Positions 1-8,502 of a DNA stretch of 64,000 bases are shown here, in pieces (positions within the stretch are counted from its first letter, which is position 1; each line of letters opens with the position of its first letter). The position numbers and the translations under genes were made by a program. Source of the DNA: Paenibacillus endoradicis. Lineage in GTDB: Bacteria > Bacillota > Bacilli > Paenibacillales > Paenibacillaceae. The notes under the pieces were generated by a model that was not told the DNA's origin, searched no databases, and saw only the letters and a program-made list of their open reading frames with translations. The stretch lies in assembly GCF_024721975.1 (NCBI RefSeq), contig NZ_JANQBB010000006.1, forward strand, positions 124,001 through 188,000, in the 5' to 3' direction.

Positions 1-230
1 ATTACACGAATATTCATCTTAGCAGGTAAGAGAGGTAGATCCTCTAATGCCCATGTTTTATATTTTTTATCATATGCTTCTGGTTCAGCTAACTCAACCA
101 GATGACCCAATGCCCAAGTTACGACATAATTAGGTCCTTCCATATAGTTCTTATGTTTCGTTGTGCATCCAAGAACACGAGCAATTTCCTTTGCTACACT
201 TGGTTTTTCTGCTAATACTAGTGATTTCAT
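1..230 (-). CDS. topB: DNA topoisomerase III, N-terminal part (runs off the window)
   Basis: Only the first 76 codons lie in the window. The translated start, MKSLVLAEKPSVAKEIARVL followed by GCTTKHKNYMEGPNYVVTWA, is the typical opening of the Toprim domain of bacterial topoisomerase III: the glutamate in AEKPS is the Toprim acidic residue, and the GHLVEL stretch also fits. The enzyme is a type IA topoisomerase that relaxes and decatenates DNA through a 5'-phosphotyrosine intermediate; the catalytic tyrosine would lie outside the window. The start is ATG at 230 with GGAG about ten bases upstream. The neighbouring metallophosphoesterase is divergent. Assignment is firm at family level; TopB versus a plasmid-type paralogue cannot be decided from the fragment. 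Confidence 0.9.
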   Translation of the reverse strand, partial: MKSLVLAEKPSVAKEIARVLGCTTKHKNYMEGPNYVVTWALGHLVELAEPEAYDKKYKTWALEDLPLLPAKMNIRV

Positions 231-299
231 TTCCCTATTGCTCCAATCTATTAACATATGGTCACAACATAACATACATCGGAAATTCAATCAATCTAT

Positions 300-435
300 A
301 GAGTGAGTAGCACAGCGTACGTTATTGATACGCGGGCACCTACAATGTTTCTGCAAGAAACATACTTCGAAAGCTTTAGCTTGGCTTTCGATGGAGCGAA
401 TCTTCGCCACTGACTAAGCTACAACGCATTACCGC
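300..435. repeat. Diverged copy of a dispersed intergenic repeat
   Basis: The 353-base spacer between topB and the phosphoesterase has no convincing gene. Positions about 317-366 match the repeat at 44125-44190: a CGTACGT-rich segment, then a GAGCAC/GGGCAC step, then ACAATGTTTCTG-AAGA-ACATACT with only a few differences. The later TCTTCGCC and GACTAAGCTAC stretches also recall that copy. The element therefore occurs at both ends of a 44 kb interval and in three copies overall. It carries no transposase, and its function is unknown. Confidence 0.55.
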
Positions 436-583
436 GTAATCACAAGCCAGAATTTTGAACATCATCTAGACAAGCACCTAATTTTTGTGGGGCAGATTAA
501 CTACCTTCTAGGTATATATCGGAGTCAAACTAGGTAGTAGACGTATATATTACTAATAGGATTTTAACTAACTAAAGAAAGTA

Positions 584-1300
584 GTGAATGCAGTGCAACA
601 TGGATCAGCAAGGCGATCATCACGACGGTTGCTGGCCATATCAGACATTCATGGACAAAGACAAGGATTTCTATCCTTACTAGAAGCTGCACATTACGAT
701 CCGAATAAGGATCAGCTTGTAATATTAGGTGATTATATTGAAGCGGGCGAGCCAATTACATGGCGATTGATCGATCTTGTTCACCAACTAGTAGACAAAG
801 GTGCAATTGCTTTACCAGGTAATCATGAACTGAAACTAGCTACATTAAGACGTGGTAGTACGGCACATCGCTTGCGCTATTTGCGCTTCATAAGGCAACT
901 GCCTAGTTATCATATGGAGAATGGCTATTTGTTCGTTCATGCTGGGGTTCGACCTGGTTTACAGCTCCAATTGCATCCGTTACGTGAGTTAACCGAGATT
1001 AGAGAGTCGTTTACTCGACATCCACTTTCGACACTCCGCACCAAGCTTGATTCTGATGCTGGTGGTACTGCTGGACAACGAATCGTATTTGGTCATACAC
1101 CCACATTCAAATTAGGGGTTAACCCTGGCTCATTGTTCGTTGATGAATGTAGAATCGGCATTGATACCGGAGCGAAGCATGGCTATAAACTTTCATTAGT
1201 TGATCTGACTAATGGACTTTGTTATAGCTGTTCGACGAATGAGGATTATCGTGCGAGTGATGTTCACGTTTATCATGTACCGAGTGTCCGTAATCGCTAA
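584..1300 (+). CDS. PPP-like metallophosphoesterase
   Basis: A 238-residue calcineurin-like phosphoesterase. The metal-site blocks are in order: SDIHG (D21, H23), GDYIEAG (D50), GNHE (N80, H81, E82) and a late FGHT histidine motif. In PPP-family serine/threonine phosphatases the second block is usually GDxVDRG; here it reads GDYIEAG, so the phosphate-binding arginine is missing. This is common in bacterial metallophosphoesterases of uncertain substrate. The protein has no signal peptide and is probably cytoplasmic. The start is GTG at 584, with only a weak purine tract upstream, so a slightly later start is possible. A strong terminator follows the gene. It is a monocistronic unit divergent from topB. 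The substrate cannot be inferred. Confidence 0.8.
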   Translation: MNAVQHGSARRSSRRLLAISDIHGQRQGFLSLLEAAHYDPNKDQLVILGDYIEAGEPITWRLIDLVHQLVDKGAIALPGNHELKLATLRRGSTAHRLRYLRFIRQLPSYHMENGYLFVHAGVRPGLQLQLHPLRELTEIRESFTRHPLSTLRTKLDSDAGGTAGQRIVFGHTPTFKLGVNPGSLFVDECRIGIDTGAKHGYKLSLVDLTNGLCYSCSTNEDYRASDVHVYHVPSVRNR

Positions 1301-1380
1301 TCATACCAATACAGGAATCTGCTTTGTCATATCTGATTGGTCTCTTTCATTACAGTTCCTCCTCAAATAGGAATACTAAT

Positions 1381-1437
1381 AGGGTATCACCCTGTTAAGC
1401 GCATCGTTGTGCTTAACAGGGTGATACCCTCATTTTT
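1381..1437 (+). terminator. Strong intrinsic terminator
   Basis: A perfect 20-bp stem (1381-1400 with 1411-1430) with a ten-base loop is followed by CATTTTTT. It lies between two convergent genes. The T tract points to the + strand phosphoesterase, but the stem may also stop transcription from the mal operon on the other strand. Confidence 0.9.
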
Positions 1438-1450
1438 TGTCACGCATTCT

Positions 1451-2287
1451 TTAGCCCTTGCTTGCACCTGAGGTCAATCCTTCTACTAAAAAGCGTTGCA
1501 AAAATATAAACAGTAGTGTGACTGGTAAAGCAACTAACACTGCACCTGCTGCAAATAAAGTGAATTCCGTCGAATTACGCTGATTCACCATACGGAACAA
1601 ACCTACGGCAAGTGTTCTTTGTTCCTCTGTACGCAGAATGAGATCCGCAAATATAAAATCGACAAAGCAACCATTAAAAATCATTAGACTTGCATAGGTT
1701 AACATTGGCTTAGACAAAGGAATCATAATAGAAACAAACATTTTTATATGGCTGGCCCCATCTATTCGTGCAGCATCCTCAATACTTTTCGGTATTGTAT
1801 CAAAGAATCCTTTAGCGACAAACATATTGGTAATAATAGCACCACTGCTGTATACAAGTACAAGTGCCCCATGCGAATTAAGCAATCCCATCGTATTAAG
1901 TAGCACGTATATCGCGATCATTGCCATAAAACCAGGAAACATTTGCAGTACCAGCATAGTTGTAAGGGCCGTTTTTCTGCCCTTAAAGCGATATCTTGAG
2001 ATCGTATATGCTGAGATAAGTAGCAACAACGTTCCAAGCAAGGTAGAGAATATCGCTACTTTTAAAGTATTCATAAACCAAAGAGGATAACTTGTGTTAC
2101 TGAATAAGTTTCTGTAGTGCTCTAAGGTCATTTCGCGAGGAATCAATGTATCACTGAACAAGCTGTTTCCAGTCTTCAACGAAGACATCACAATCCAAAA
2201 AGCCGGAAACAAACTAATTACGCTCATCAGTATAAGCAATGTATAACTTAATCCTGCTTTCGCCCTGATCGAAGCTATTGATTTCAT
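1451..2287 (-). CDS. MalG-type sugar ABC transporter permease
   Basis: A 278-residue inner-membrane permease of the binding-protein-dependent carbohydrate importer family (MalG/GanQ class). It has about six transmembrane segments and the cytoplasmic EAA-type loop EDAARIDGA that docks on the ATPase. Start ATG at 2287 overlaps the stop of the upstream malF-like gene (ATGA overlap), indicating translational coupling. It is the last gene of a three-gene operon (binding protein, MalF-like, MalG-like) transcribed leftward. No ATPase is encoded in the operon, so a shared MsmX/MsiK-type ATPase elsewhere in the genome probably energises it (inference). Maltose or maltodextrin is the most likely substrate class from family resemblance, but other oligosaccharides are possible. 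Confidence 0.88.
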   Translation of the reverse strand: MKSIASIRAKAGLSYTLLILMSVISLFPAFWIVMSSLKTGNSLFSDTLIPREMTLEHYRNLFSNTSYPLWFMNTLKVAIFSTLLGTLLLLISAYTISRYRFKGRKTALTTMLVLQMFPGFMAMIAIYVLLNTMGLLNSHGALVLVYSSGAIITNMFVAKGFFDTIPKSIEDAARIDGASHIKMFVSIMIPLSKPMLTYASLMIFNGCFVDFIFADLILRTEEQRTLAVGLFRMVNQRNSTEFTLFAAGAVLVALPVTLLFIFLQRFLVEGLTSGASKG

Positions 2288-3591
2288 GATAACATATCCT
2301 CCTCTTTATAGGATTTGGTTCTTCTATAGCTCCAAATTGAAACAGAAGCAACCAGTACGAAGATGACGATACCGATAACTGATGCGAAGCTATATTGAGA
2401 TTGATTAAGTGCTAGCTTGAATAACCATGTAACGAGCAAATCGGTATGCCCTGCATACTGATAATTAACATTGACTGGATCACCATTCGTTAGTAAATAG
2501 ATAACATTAAAGCTGTTAATATTACCTGCAAATTGCATAATGAGTACAGGTGCAGTAGCAAATAATACCATTGGTAATGTAATTAAGCGGAATTTTTGTA
2601 AGGACCCTGCTCCATCAACCTCTGCCGCTTCATACAGGTCACGAGGAATTGTAGTCAAAATACCAATAGCCAATATCATTGTTACCGGAATACCAAGCCA
2701 CATATTACAGATAATTACGGTAACTTTAGCCCAAAATGGATCAGTTAACCAAGGTAAACCCTCGAGTCCTATATTCTGCAAATAACCATTAATAGGTCCA
2801 AACTGATTGTTGAACATATTACGCATAACGAGTAATGAAATCATACTTGGAATAGCAAAAGGAACAATCAATAGTGTACGCCACAATTTTTTGAAGCGGA
2901 TGGTAGGTTGTTGAATAAGGACCGCCGTAAACACCCCACCTACATAGGTCGTCAAAGTTGCTATAATCGCCCATATTAATGTCCAACTAAGCACTCCTCC
3001 AAATGTTTTGCTCCATACGTCCAAGTTGAGCATTTTAACAAAATTGTCAAACCCAACCCAATCAACCAAATTTGCAGGAGGCAATATCGGATCTGCATAA
3101 TTCGTAAAAGCAAGTAGAATAGAGAATATAATAGGAAGAATACTTAAAAACAAAACCGAAATCGCAGGAACAAACAATATAACGTAAGCAAAATGCTTTC
3201 GATTCACTTCCTGCAATGACTGTACAAAATGATTTGGCGTGTGCCCCTGGTCGCGTAGCAAGCCGACCAAGTAAGCATCTCGAACATTCAAAACATAGAT
3301 CGTAAGAAATACAAGTAATCCACATAATGCCATAAGTCCGTCAATCATCATGAAAATGGAGTGATCTCCTGCTACTAATTGAGTAAGCTTCCCTACCTTA
3401 GCCATACGGCTGGGCTCAGTGCCGAGTGTAATTAATCCTTTCAAGTAATCCATTAAGTGAAATAGGATGCCATAAAGAGCAGCGGTGTGCAGGCTGATTA
3501 ACAACAATCCCTTTATGAACTGTCGATTATAAATCTGTCCGACGCCCATAAATAGAATAGACAGTATACTAGCTCCCGTTTTTTTCTGCAT
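2284..3591 (-). CDS. MalF-type sugar ABC transporter permease
   Basis: A permease of about 435 residues related to MalF/GanP. The long N-terminal section with extra membrane helices before the core permease domain is typical of MalF rather than of shorter sugar permeases. The EAA loop reads YEAAEVDGAG, followed by a basic segment. An in-frame GTG four codons earlier (3603) is possible, but ATG at 3591 is preferred because AGGTGG lies eight bases upstream of it. The gene follows the binding-protein gene after a short gap and overlaps the MalG-type gene by four bases. It forms the membrane heterodimer with that protein. Substrate class is inferred as maltodextrin-like. Confidence 0.88.
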   Translation of the reverse strand: MQKKTGASILSILFMGVGQIYNRQFIKGLLLISLHTAALYGILFHLMDYLKGLITLGTEPSRMAKVGKLTQLVAGDHSIFMMIDGLMALCGLLVFLTIYVLNVRDAYLVGLLRDQGHTPNHFVQSLQEVNRKHFAYVILFVPAISVLFLSILPIIFSILLAFTNYADPILPPANLVDWVGFDNFVKMLNLDVWSKTFGGVLSWTLIWAIIATLTTYVGGVFTAVLIQQPTIRFKKLWRTLLIVPFAIPSMISLLVMRNMFNNQFGPINGYLQNIGLEGLPWLTDPFWAKVTVIICNMWLGIPVTMILAIGILTTIPRDLYEAAEVDGAGSLQKFRLITLPMVLFATAPVLIMQFAGNINSFNVIYLLTNGDPVNVNYQYAGHTDLLVTWLFKLALNQSQYSFASVIGIVIFVLVASVSIWSYRRTKSYKEEDMLS

Positions 3592-3610
3592 GAAACCAAC
3601 CACCTATTTA

Positions 3611-4930
3611 TTATTTCGAGTCAATATCAGTTTTTATCGTTTTAACAGTTTGATCGAGCAATTGCTTCACATCTTTGCTATTATCATCCCATGCTGCAAT
3701 GAATACAGCTTTCAACGGCTCCCATACGGAGTTAATTTCGGATACAGATGGCATAGGAATTGAATATTGGAACTGTTCAAAGAATCCGCTAATTATTGGA
3801 TCATTTTTGATCGCTGGATCCTCACCCGCTTCAATATTGGCTGGAATTGCTCCTGTCATCTCAAAATTTTTCAATTGATTTTCTTTGTTGCTTGCAAAAC
3901 TCGCAAATAATCTCGCCGCAATAGGATAGCTAGAATACGAATTAACATAATAGGATTTCACTCCTGAGAATGACGTTGAAGGATTACCGTCAGGTGTTTT
4001 AGGCAGCGGAACTACACCAAGATTAACCTGATCCTTGAATGCTGCAATTGACCATGGACCGTCTATGTTAAACGCTAGCTTTCCTTCCTGGAATAATTGT
4101 GCCTTTACATCATAGGTAACATCTCCTGCATTCATAGGAAGAATTGGCTTAAGACTTTGTAGAAATTCAAAACCTTTAACTGTCCCTTCATTATTCAACC
4201 CAATATCACTTACATCTGTATTCTCATCCCCAAAGACATATCCTCCGAAGCTACCAATGAATGGATAAGAGTAATACCCTACAAACTCCCACATAATTGC
4301 ATACTTATTTTGCTTTGGATCATTATAAGTATTTGCAAAATCCACGACTTCCTGCCATGTTGTAGGCGGGTTTGTCACTAAATCCTTATTGTAGAATAGT
4401 GCATATGTTTCTACTGACTTGGGATATCCATAAAGTACGCCTTCATAGGAAGAAGCTTTAATAGCTGCATCAACCATAGTGTTACGAGTTTCCTCCTCGT
4501 ATAAATCATTGGGCAGAATCAAACCCGCCTTAACTGCCAATCCGATTTGATCATGCGGCAGTGTTAATACATCGCCGGCTAATTTGGAAGGACCATCAGT
4601 TGCCAAACGACCACCTTGATCTCCTCCCGCTACCTCTTCAAGTGTTACAGGAATTCCATACTCTGCTTCAAATGATGCAGCCAACTCTTGCATATAAGGC
4701 ATTTGCTCTTTAGACTCCCAAACCACTAGCTTGGCTCCTTCTTCTGGCTTAATCTCCTCATCAACATTTGAGTTTGAATTTGAATTACTTTGTTCATTGT
4801 TCGTTTGAACATTGCCACCTTGGTTAACTGGTGGATTGTTACCATTTTGACTACAAGCTGTTAACATCATAGCTAACACTAGAATTAGCATAGCTGAACC
4901 CCATAATTTCCCTTTAGACTTCTTTTGCAT
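3611..4930 (-). CDS. MalE-type carbohydrate-binding lipoprotein
   Basis: A 439-residue extracellular solute-binding protein (family 1). The N-terminus has a basic start, a hydrophobic helix and the lipobox LTAC, so the mature protein is lipid-anchored on the outer face of the membrane. An Asn/Ser/Gln-rich linker (about residues 29-60) precedes the two-lobed binding domain, which begins near KLVVWESKEQMPYMQELAAS. ATG 4930 has AAGGAGAG six bases upstream. It is the first gene of the mal-like operon. Upstream lie a CGTTTGCAAACG operator and a terminator hairpin inside the leader, so expression is probably controlled both by a LacI-type regulator or CcpA and by attenuation (inference). Confidence 0.88.
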   Translation of the reverse strand: MQKKSKGKLWGSAMLILVLAMMLTACSQNGNNPPVNQGGNVQTNNEQSNSNSNSNVDEEIKPEEGAKLVVWESKEQMPYMQELAASFEAEYGIPVTLEEVAGGDQGGRLATDGPSKLAGDVLTLPHDQIGLAVKAGLILPNDLYEEETRNTMVDAAIKASSYEGVLYGYPKSVETYALFYNKDLVTNPPTTWQEVVDFANTYNDPKQNKYAIMWEFVGYYSYPFIGSFGGYVFGDENTDVSDIGLNNEGTVKGFEFLQSLKPILPMNAGDVTYDVKAQLFQEGKLAFNIDGPWSIAAFKDQVNLGVVPLPKTPDGNPSTSFSGVKSYYVNSYSSYPIAARLFASFASNKENQLKNFEMTGAIPANIEAGEDPAIKNDPIISGFFEQFQYSIPMPSVSEINSVWEPLKAVFIAAWDDNSKDVKQLLDQTVKTIKTDIDSK

Positions 4931-4985
4931 AACCCATCTCTCCTTAATCTGAAATATAGTTGTAAAAACTTTACCTCGTCCAAAT

Positions 4986-5092
4986 ACAAAAAGGGCACAA
5001 CCCTCTTTGCACTAAGTGCCGAGGTTGTACCCGTAATAGGTATCATTGCCTTTAGATTATTATCTAGCAACTAATCTTTTTGTCTTAGGCAA
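4986..5092 (-). promoter_or_regulatory. Structured malE leader with internal terminator (candidate attenuator)
   Basis: Between the predicted promoter and malE, the minus strand carries a 10-bp GC-rich stem (arms at 5032-5023 and 5002-4993, one GU pair) followed by TTTTTGT. This is a terminator placed before the coding region. Upstream are mutually compatible stems: AGATTA/TAATCT around 5075-5052 and TTGCCT/AGGCAA. A short TACC/GGTA pairing would use the first bases of the terminator arm and could act as an antiterminator. The block AAAGGCAATG followed by CGGGTACAACCTC is repeated on the opposite strand at 5286-5314. No known riboswitch class was recognised. Confidence 0.5.
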
Positions 5093-5125
5093 ATCATACA
5101 GTAACCATAAAAGCGTTTGCAAACG
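5093..5125 (-). promoter_or_regulatory. Promoter and LacI/CcpA-type operator of the mal operon
   Basis: On the minus strand TTGCAA (5122-5117), an 18-base spacer and TATGAT (5098-5093) make a plausible SigA promoter. The -35 region is embedded in the perfect palindrome CGTTTGCAAACG (5114-5125), a typical LacI-family operator core. The stretch TAAAAGCGTTTGCA (5108-5121) also matches a cre site at 12 of 14 positions. Binding here would block RNA polymerase. MalR-like or CcpA control is inferred. Confidence 0.6.
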
Positions 5126-5244
5126 TCGTTTTCAACTAAATTAAGTCAAAAATAGATGTATTTTCTATAAAACATCGCTTATTCTTTCTGTAGCTCTTCC
5201 TTTCTTCATATTCATTGATTTTCTATTTTTTTCTATTTTCGTTA

Positions 5245-5340
5245 TTGTTTTTTATTTCAGTACTATGCTACAATATAGAAAATTTAAAGGCAATGTAACT
5301 TTCGGGTTCAACCTCTGTTCTAATGGGGTTGAACCTTTTT
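5245..5340 (+). ncRNA. Candidate short RNA ending in a terminator, related to the malE leader
   Basis: The + strand has TTGTTT (5245-5250), an 18-base spacer and TACAAT (5269-5274). It is followed within about 25 bases by AAAGGCAATG and then a terminator: GGTTCAACC (5305-5313) pairs with GGTTGAACC (5327-5335) and TTTTT follows. No reading frame lies between. The bases around the stem echo the malE leader on the other strand. ATGTAAC (5293-5299) can also pair with GTTACAT just after the T tract. It may be a small RNA of about 55-60 nt, or a relic leader of a lost divergent gene. Confidence 0.35.
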
Positions 5341-5582
5341 ATTGTTACATGGCTAATTACTACGAATCGACATCAATATCCACATGGATAAACTAGTTTC
5401 TGACAATATATTTAACTATTGGCAGGCTACCAATCAAGTAGGAACAATAAAAGAGTATCTTTCTTGTACACCATCATGTATACAAAGTAAGATACCCTTT
5501 ATTACCTTCATTATTATCGTAGTTCTTCCCTTGCTTGCCCCACACATATATCAAAGCGTAGAGAACTAATCGCTAGTGAAAA

Positions 5583-5649
5583 AGCGATAGCGGTCGTTTT
5601 TGTCCTCGGATTTATACCGCTATTACCATTACGATAAATCCGAGGACAA
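5583..5649. repeat. Long hairpin repeat element (copy 1)
   Basis: A perfect 16-bp inverted repeat (5600-5615 with 5634-5649) flanks an 18-base loop and is bordered by GCGATAGCGGTCG. The same hairpin with the same borders occurs in reverse orientation at 54436-54500, with a different loop sequence. The outer motif AAAACGACCGCTATA also appears in the terminator at 17769-17785. Conserved arms with a variable loop suggest selection or mobility of the hairpin rather than coding. Confidence 0.75.
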
Positions 5650-5652
5650 CGG

Positions 5653-5722
5653 CGATTGGAACAGGGATTAGTTCTCGGAGTGGACTCCGATTGGAACAGC
5701 GACTTGTTCTCGGAGCGGACTC
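5653..5722. repeat. 35-bp tandem repeat, two units
   Basis: Two units (5653-5687 and 5688-5722) start CGATTGGAACAG and contain TTCTCGGAG-GGACTC with a few substitutions. They abut the stop codon of the BceB-like gene and follow the hairpin element directly. The internal CGGAG/CTCCG can fold into a small hairpin, so the unit may serve as the 3' end of the bce transcript. Confidence 0.75.
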
Positions 5723-7693
5723 CTAATTAGTAACAGTAATTGATCCTTTTCGAATACTAGATAAATAGCTTCGACTGGCAAATAAGAAGTAAATCCCTTG
5801 CATAACAATGTATATTCCAAATACAACGAAAGAATATATCCAATTCGATGATTCTAATATGCTATCCAACGCAAACATTGCAAATAATGCATGAGAAATA
5901 CCAACGACACAAGGCAAGAAGAAGATGATACCAATTTGGGTGATGACAACTTTTCTCATTTCCTTATATGTCACACCTATTCTACTTAAACTTTTGAACA
6001 TCGTAATGTCTTCATCGCGCTCAGTAAATAATTTGAAGTAGATTAATGATCCTGCAGCGATAAAGAACAATAAACTAATGAACAACCCAATAAAAATAGT
6101 CAATGACATCGTCTGTGTATATTCAACGTAATAAATAATTTTATTCATATCTAATTTTTCATCAGTATCATTCGTATCCGCTTGAATCTTTTCTACGAGT
6201 GGTAACGCTTTTTTCCAGTTAGAGATTTCTATCCCATGAAACACAATGCGGTCTTGATCAGTACTTTGTTGATCCCATGTCGAATAGAGTTCATCTGGGA
6301 CAACAATAGTTTCTCTATATTGAATTGCATGATTATTCATTAATGTTTCTTCATTCATTTTAGTAATTTCATACTCAATCGTTTCACCATTAATTTGTCC
6401 TACTAGTTTAGCTTCATGTGAATCAATATAACTTACACTAATATTTACAGCAGCCAGTTCATTCTCATCAAGATCTTTTATTTGATTCTCTTTTGAAGCA
6501 TATTGATTATAGGTAGAGAGTGGGATCATGATCGCATCATAAAACCTCTCCGATTCTTCGCGTGATCCTAAAATAACGTTACTATTATGAAATGCAAGCG
6601 AGAAATTACGTAATAGTAATCCTTCCATCGTTGCCTTTTTCTCAATAAGATGCTTAGATTGTTCCACTACTTCTTCCATATATGCTTCTGTAGTAACAGG
6701 ATTAGCGTCATTTTTCTGCTCTGTCCAAGCTATAGAATATGGTCTTCCATAACCATATTGCTCTTTGCCAAGTAGTTGCATAATATAAATTGTACCCATC
6801 GCCGTCATAACTACTGCACTTAGTATTGTAATCGTAAATAGAATACGTGCGTTATCTTTAATTTTATATCCGAGTTGGCCAATAATAAGCATATTGGATT
6901 TATTGTAGTAGAGATTACGATTTTTTTTCAATAGTTGTAAAAACACAATGCTAAGTTGTGAGTACAAGAAGTAGGTTCCTGCTACTACGAGAATTACAAC
7001 CGGTAAAGCAACGACAATAAATGTCTCGATCGTCATCGTTGCGGCAAGACCATAGCCCCCCACGATACATATAGCGCCAAGTATGACTTGCCACATTGAA
7101 TATTTCAACTGTCCTTTTGGCTTTTTATGAGCATGTAATAAGTCGATAATTTGCCCTTTACCCATGCGAAGTGTCGCATATAATGTAATAACAAAGAAAA
7201 TACCTACGAATATGCTAACCGTAACTACTACCGCGCTTAATGGAATAGCAAAGCTAATATTTTCTTTCAAGTGTAATAATGAACCCAGTGCAAGGAAGAA
7301 CAATTTGCTACAGAGAATACCAACTGCAATCCCTACTCCAGTGGATAGCACTCCAATAACCATGTTTTCAATAAAAACAAGCTTTCGCAACTGACGCTTC
7401 GTCATACCAAATAAGGAGAATAGACCGAATTCTTTTTTACGAGTTTTCAAAAATGATGTACTTGAATAGAGAATGAAAATAAAACTGAACATAGCTATAA
7501 TATACAAGCAGAATTTCATACCCGATTTCACTTTTGAAGCTGCTGCTATATATCCACTAGTCACATCTGGATGTTGAATGAAAGCTATATAAATATAGAA
7601 AATAGCTACTGAGAAGACACTACTTAAGAAAAATGCACTATAGGAACGCCAATTTTCTTTTACATTTTTAAGCGCGAGGGAACGAAACGTCAT
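5723..7693 (-). CDS. bceB: BceB-type antimicrobial-peptide ABC transporter permease
   Basis: A 656-residue FtsX-superfamily permease with the BceB architecture: one N-terminal helix, groups of membrane helices, a large extracellular domain (roughly residues 300-520) between the seventh and eighth helices, and a final three-helix block. Such permeases pair with a BceA ATPase to free lipid II-cycle targets from peptide antibiotics such as bacitracin, and they also act as the true sensor for a BceS kinase (established for the family). The start (ATG 7693) overlaps the 3' end of the ATPase gene by 26 bases, so the two are translationally coupled. The gene is the last of the module. The exact peptide recognised cannot be read from sequence. 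Confidence 0.85.
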   Translation of the reverse strand: MTFRSLALKNVKENWRSYSAFFLSSVFSVAIFYIYIAFIQHPDVTSGYIAAASKVKSGMKFCLYIIAMFSFIFILYSSTSFLKTRKKEFGLFSLFGMTKRQLRKLVFIENMVIGVLSTGVGIAVGILCSKLFFLALGSLLHLKENISFAIPLSAVVVTVSIFVGIFFVITLYATLRMGKGQIIDLLHAHKKPKGQLKYSMWQVILGAICIVGGYGLAATMTIETFIVVALPVVILVVAGTYFLYSQLSIVFLQLLKKNRNLYYNKSNMLIIGQLGYKIKDNARILFTITILSAVVMTAMGTIYIMQLLGKEQYGYGRPYSIAWTEQKNDANPVTTEAYMEEVVEQSKHLIEKKATMEGLLLRNFSLAFHNSNVILGSREESERFYDAIMIPLSTYNQYASKENQIKDLDENELAAVNISVSYIDSHEAKLVGQINGETIEYEITKMNEETLMNNHAIQYRETIVVPDELYSTWDQQSTDQDRIVFHGIEISNWKKALPLVEKIQADTNDTDEKLDMNKIIYYVEYTQTMSLTIFIGLFISLLFFIAAGSLIYFKLFTERDEDITMFKSLSRIGVTYKEMRKVVITQIGIIFFLPCVVGISHALFAMFALDSILESSNWIYSFVVFGIYIVMQGIYFLFASRSYLSSIRKGSITVTN

Positions 7694-8444
7694 CGAAATC
7701 GCCTCCTAGCAAACTTAATGTATCTAATATTTGTTGGAAGAAAACTTGGCGATTTGAGCCACGATAAATTTCTGTAAATGGTTTACCATCTTTAATAAAG
7801 ATGATTCGTTTGCAATAGCTTGCTGAGAATGGATCATGCGTAACCATTAGAATCGTAGCATTCATATTCGTATTCATCTGTTGCAATGTATCCATTACAT
7901 CCTTCGCTGACTTAGAATCTAGATTACCTGTGAGTTCATCTGCTAACAATAATGATGGCTCATGAATAATCGCTCTAGCAATCGCCGCTCTTTGTTTCTG
8001 ACCACCTGATATTTCATATGTTCGCTTAGCAAGTAAATCTTCAATTTGTAGCATCTTCACAAGCGGACGCAGTCGCTCTTCAATTACTTTCGGTTTTAAG
8101 CCTTCCATAACAAGCGGAAGAATAATATTTTCTTGTACAGATAAAGCGTCTAATAAGTTAAAATCTTGAAACACAAATCCTAACTCACGGCGTCTGAATA
8201 ACGCTAACTGATGATCATTTAATTTAGCTGGGTTAATCCCGTTAATTTCTAGCTGTCCACTAGTCGCCTTATCGATGGTAGCCAATATATTCAATAGAGT
8301 AGTCTTACCACTACCTGATGGCCCCATTACTCCAACAAATTCACCTTTTTCAACTTCAAGATCAAGACCTTGCAACGCAGTGTATAATACATTATTTTTT
8401 CCACCATACACTTTACTTAAGCCCTTCGTTTTCAATACGCTCAT
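7668..8444 (-). CDS. bceA: BceA-type ABC transporter ATP-binding protein
   Basis: A 258-residue ATPase. Walker A is GPSGSGKTT (residues 41-49), the signature is ISGGQKQR, and Walker B ends in LLLADELTGNLD, as usual for the MacB/LolD/BceA class. It supplies energy to the BceB-type permease encoded by the overlapping downstream gene. The start is ATG 8444 with AAGGAG upstream. A 219-base gap separates it from the kinase gene and contains a BceR-like binding site and promoter, so bceAB can be induced separately from the regulatory genes. The C-terminal tail after the ATPase core is slightly longer than usual. Confidence 0.88.
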   Translation of the reverse strand: MSVLKTKGLSKVYGGKNNVLYTALQGLDLEVEKGEFVGVMGPSGSGKTTLLNILATIDKATSGQLEINGINPAKLNDHQLALFRRRELGFVFQDFNLLDALSVQENIILPLVMEGLKPKVIEERLRPLVKMLQIEDLLAKRTYEISGGQKQRAAIARAIIHEPSLLLADELTGNLDSKSAKDVMDTLQQMNTNMNATILMVTHDPFSASYCKRIIFIKDGKPFTEIYRGSNRQVFFQQILDTLSLLGGDFDDVSFPRA

Positions 8445-8502
8445 TATAATAACTCCTTTATATAAATGATAATGTTTTCGTAAATGTGTTGTTCATATGT
8501 TC

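Noticed and set aside
4885..5070. 61-codon minus-strand frame across the malE leader
   Set aside because: It runs through the terminator hairpin and into malE in another frame, and lacks a ribosome binding site. A leader peptide cannot be fully excluded but is not supported.
5384..5569. 61-codon + strand frame before the hairpin element
   Set aside because: No ribosome binding site, low-complexity hydrophobic end, and no neighbour that would explain it.
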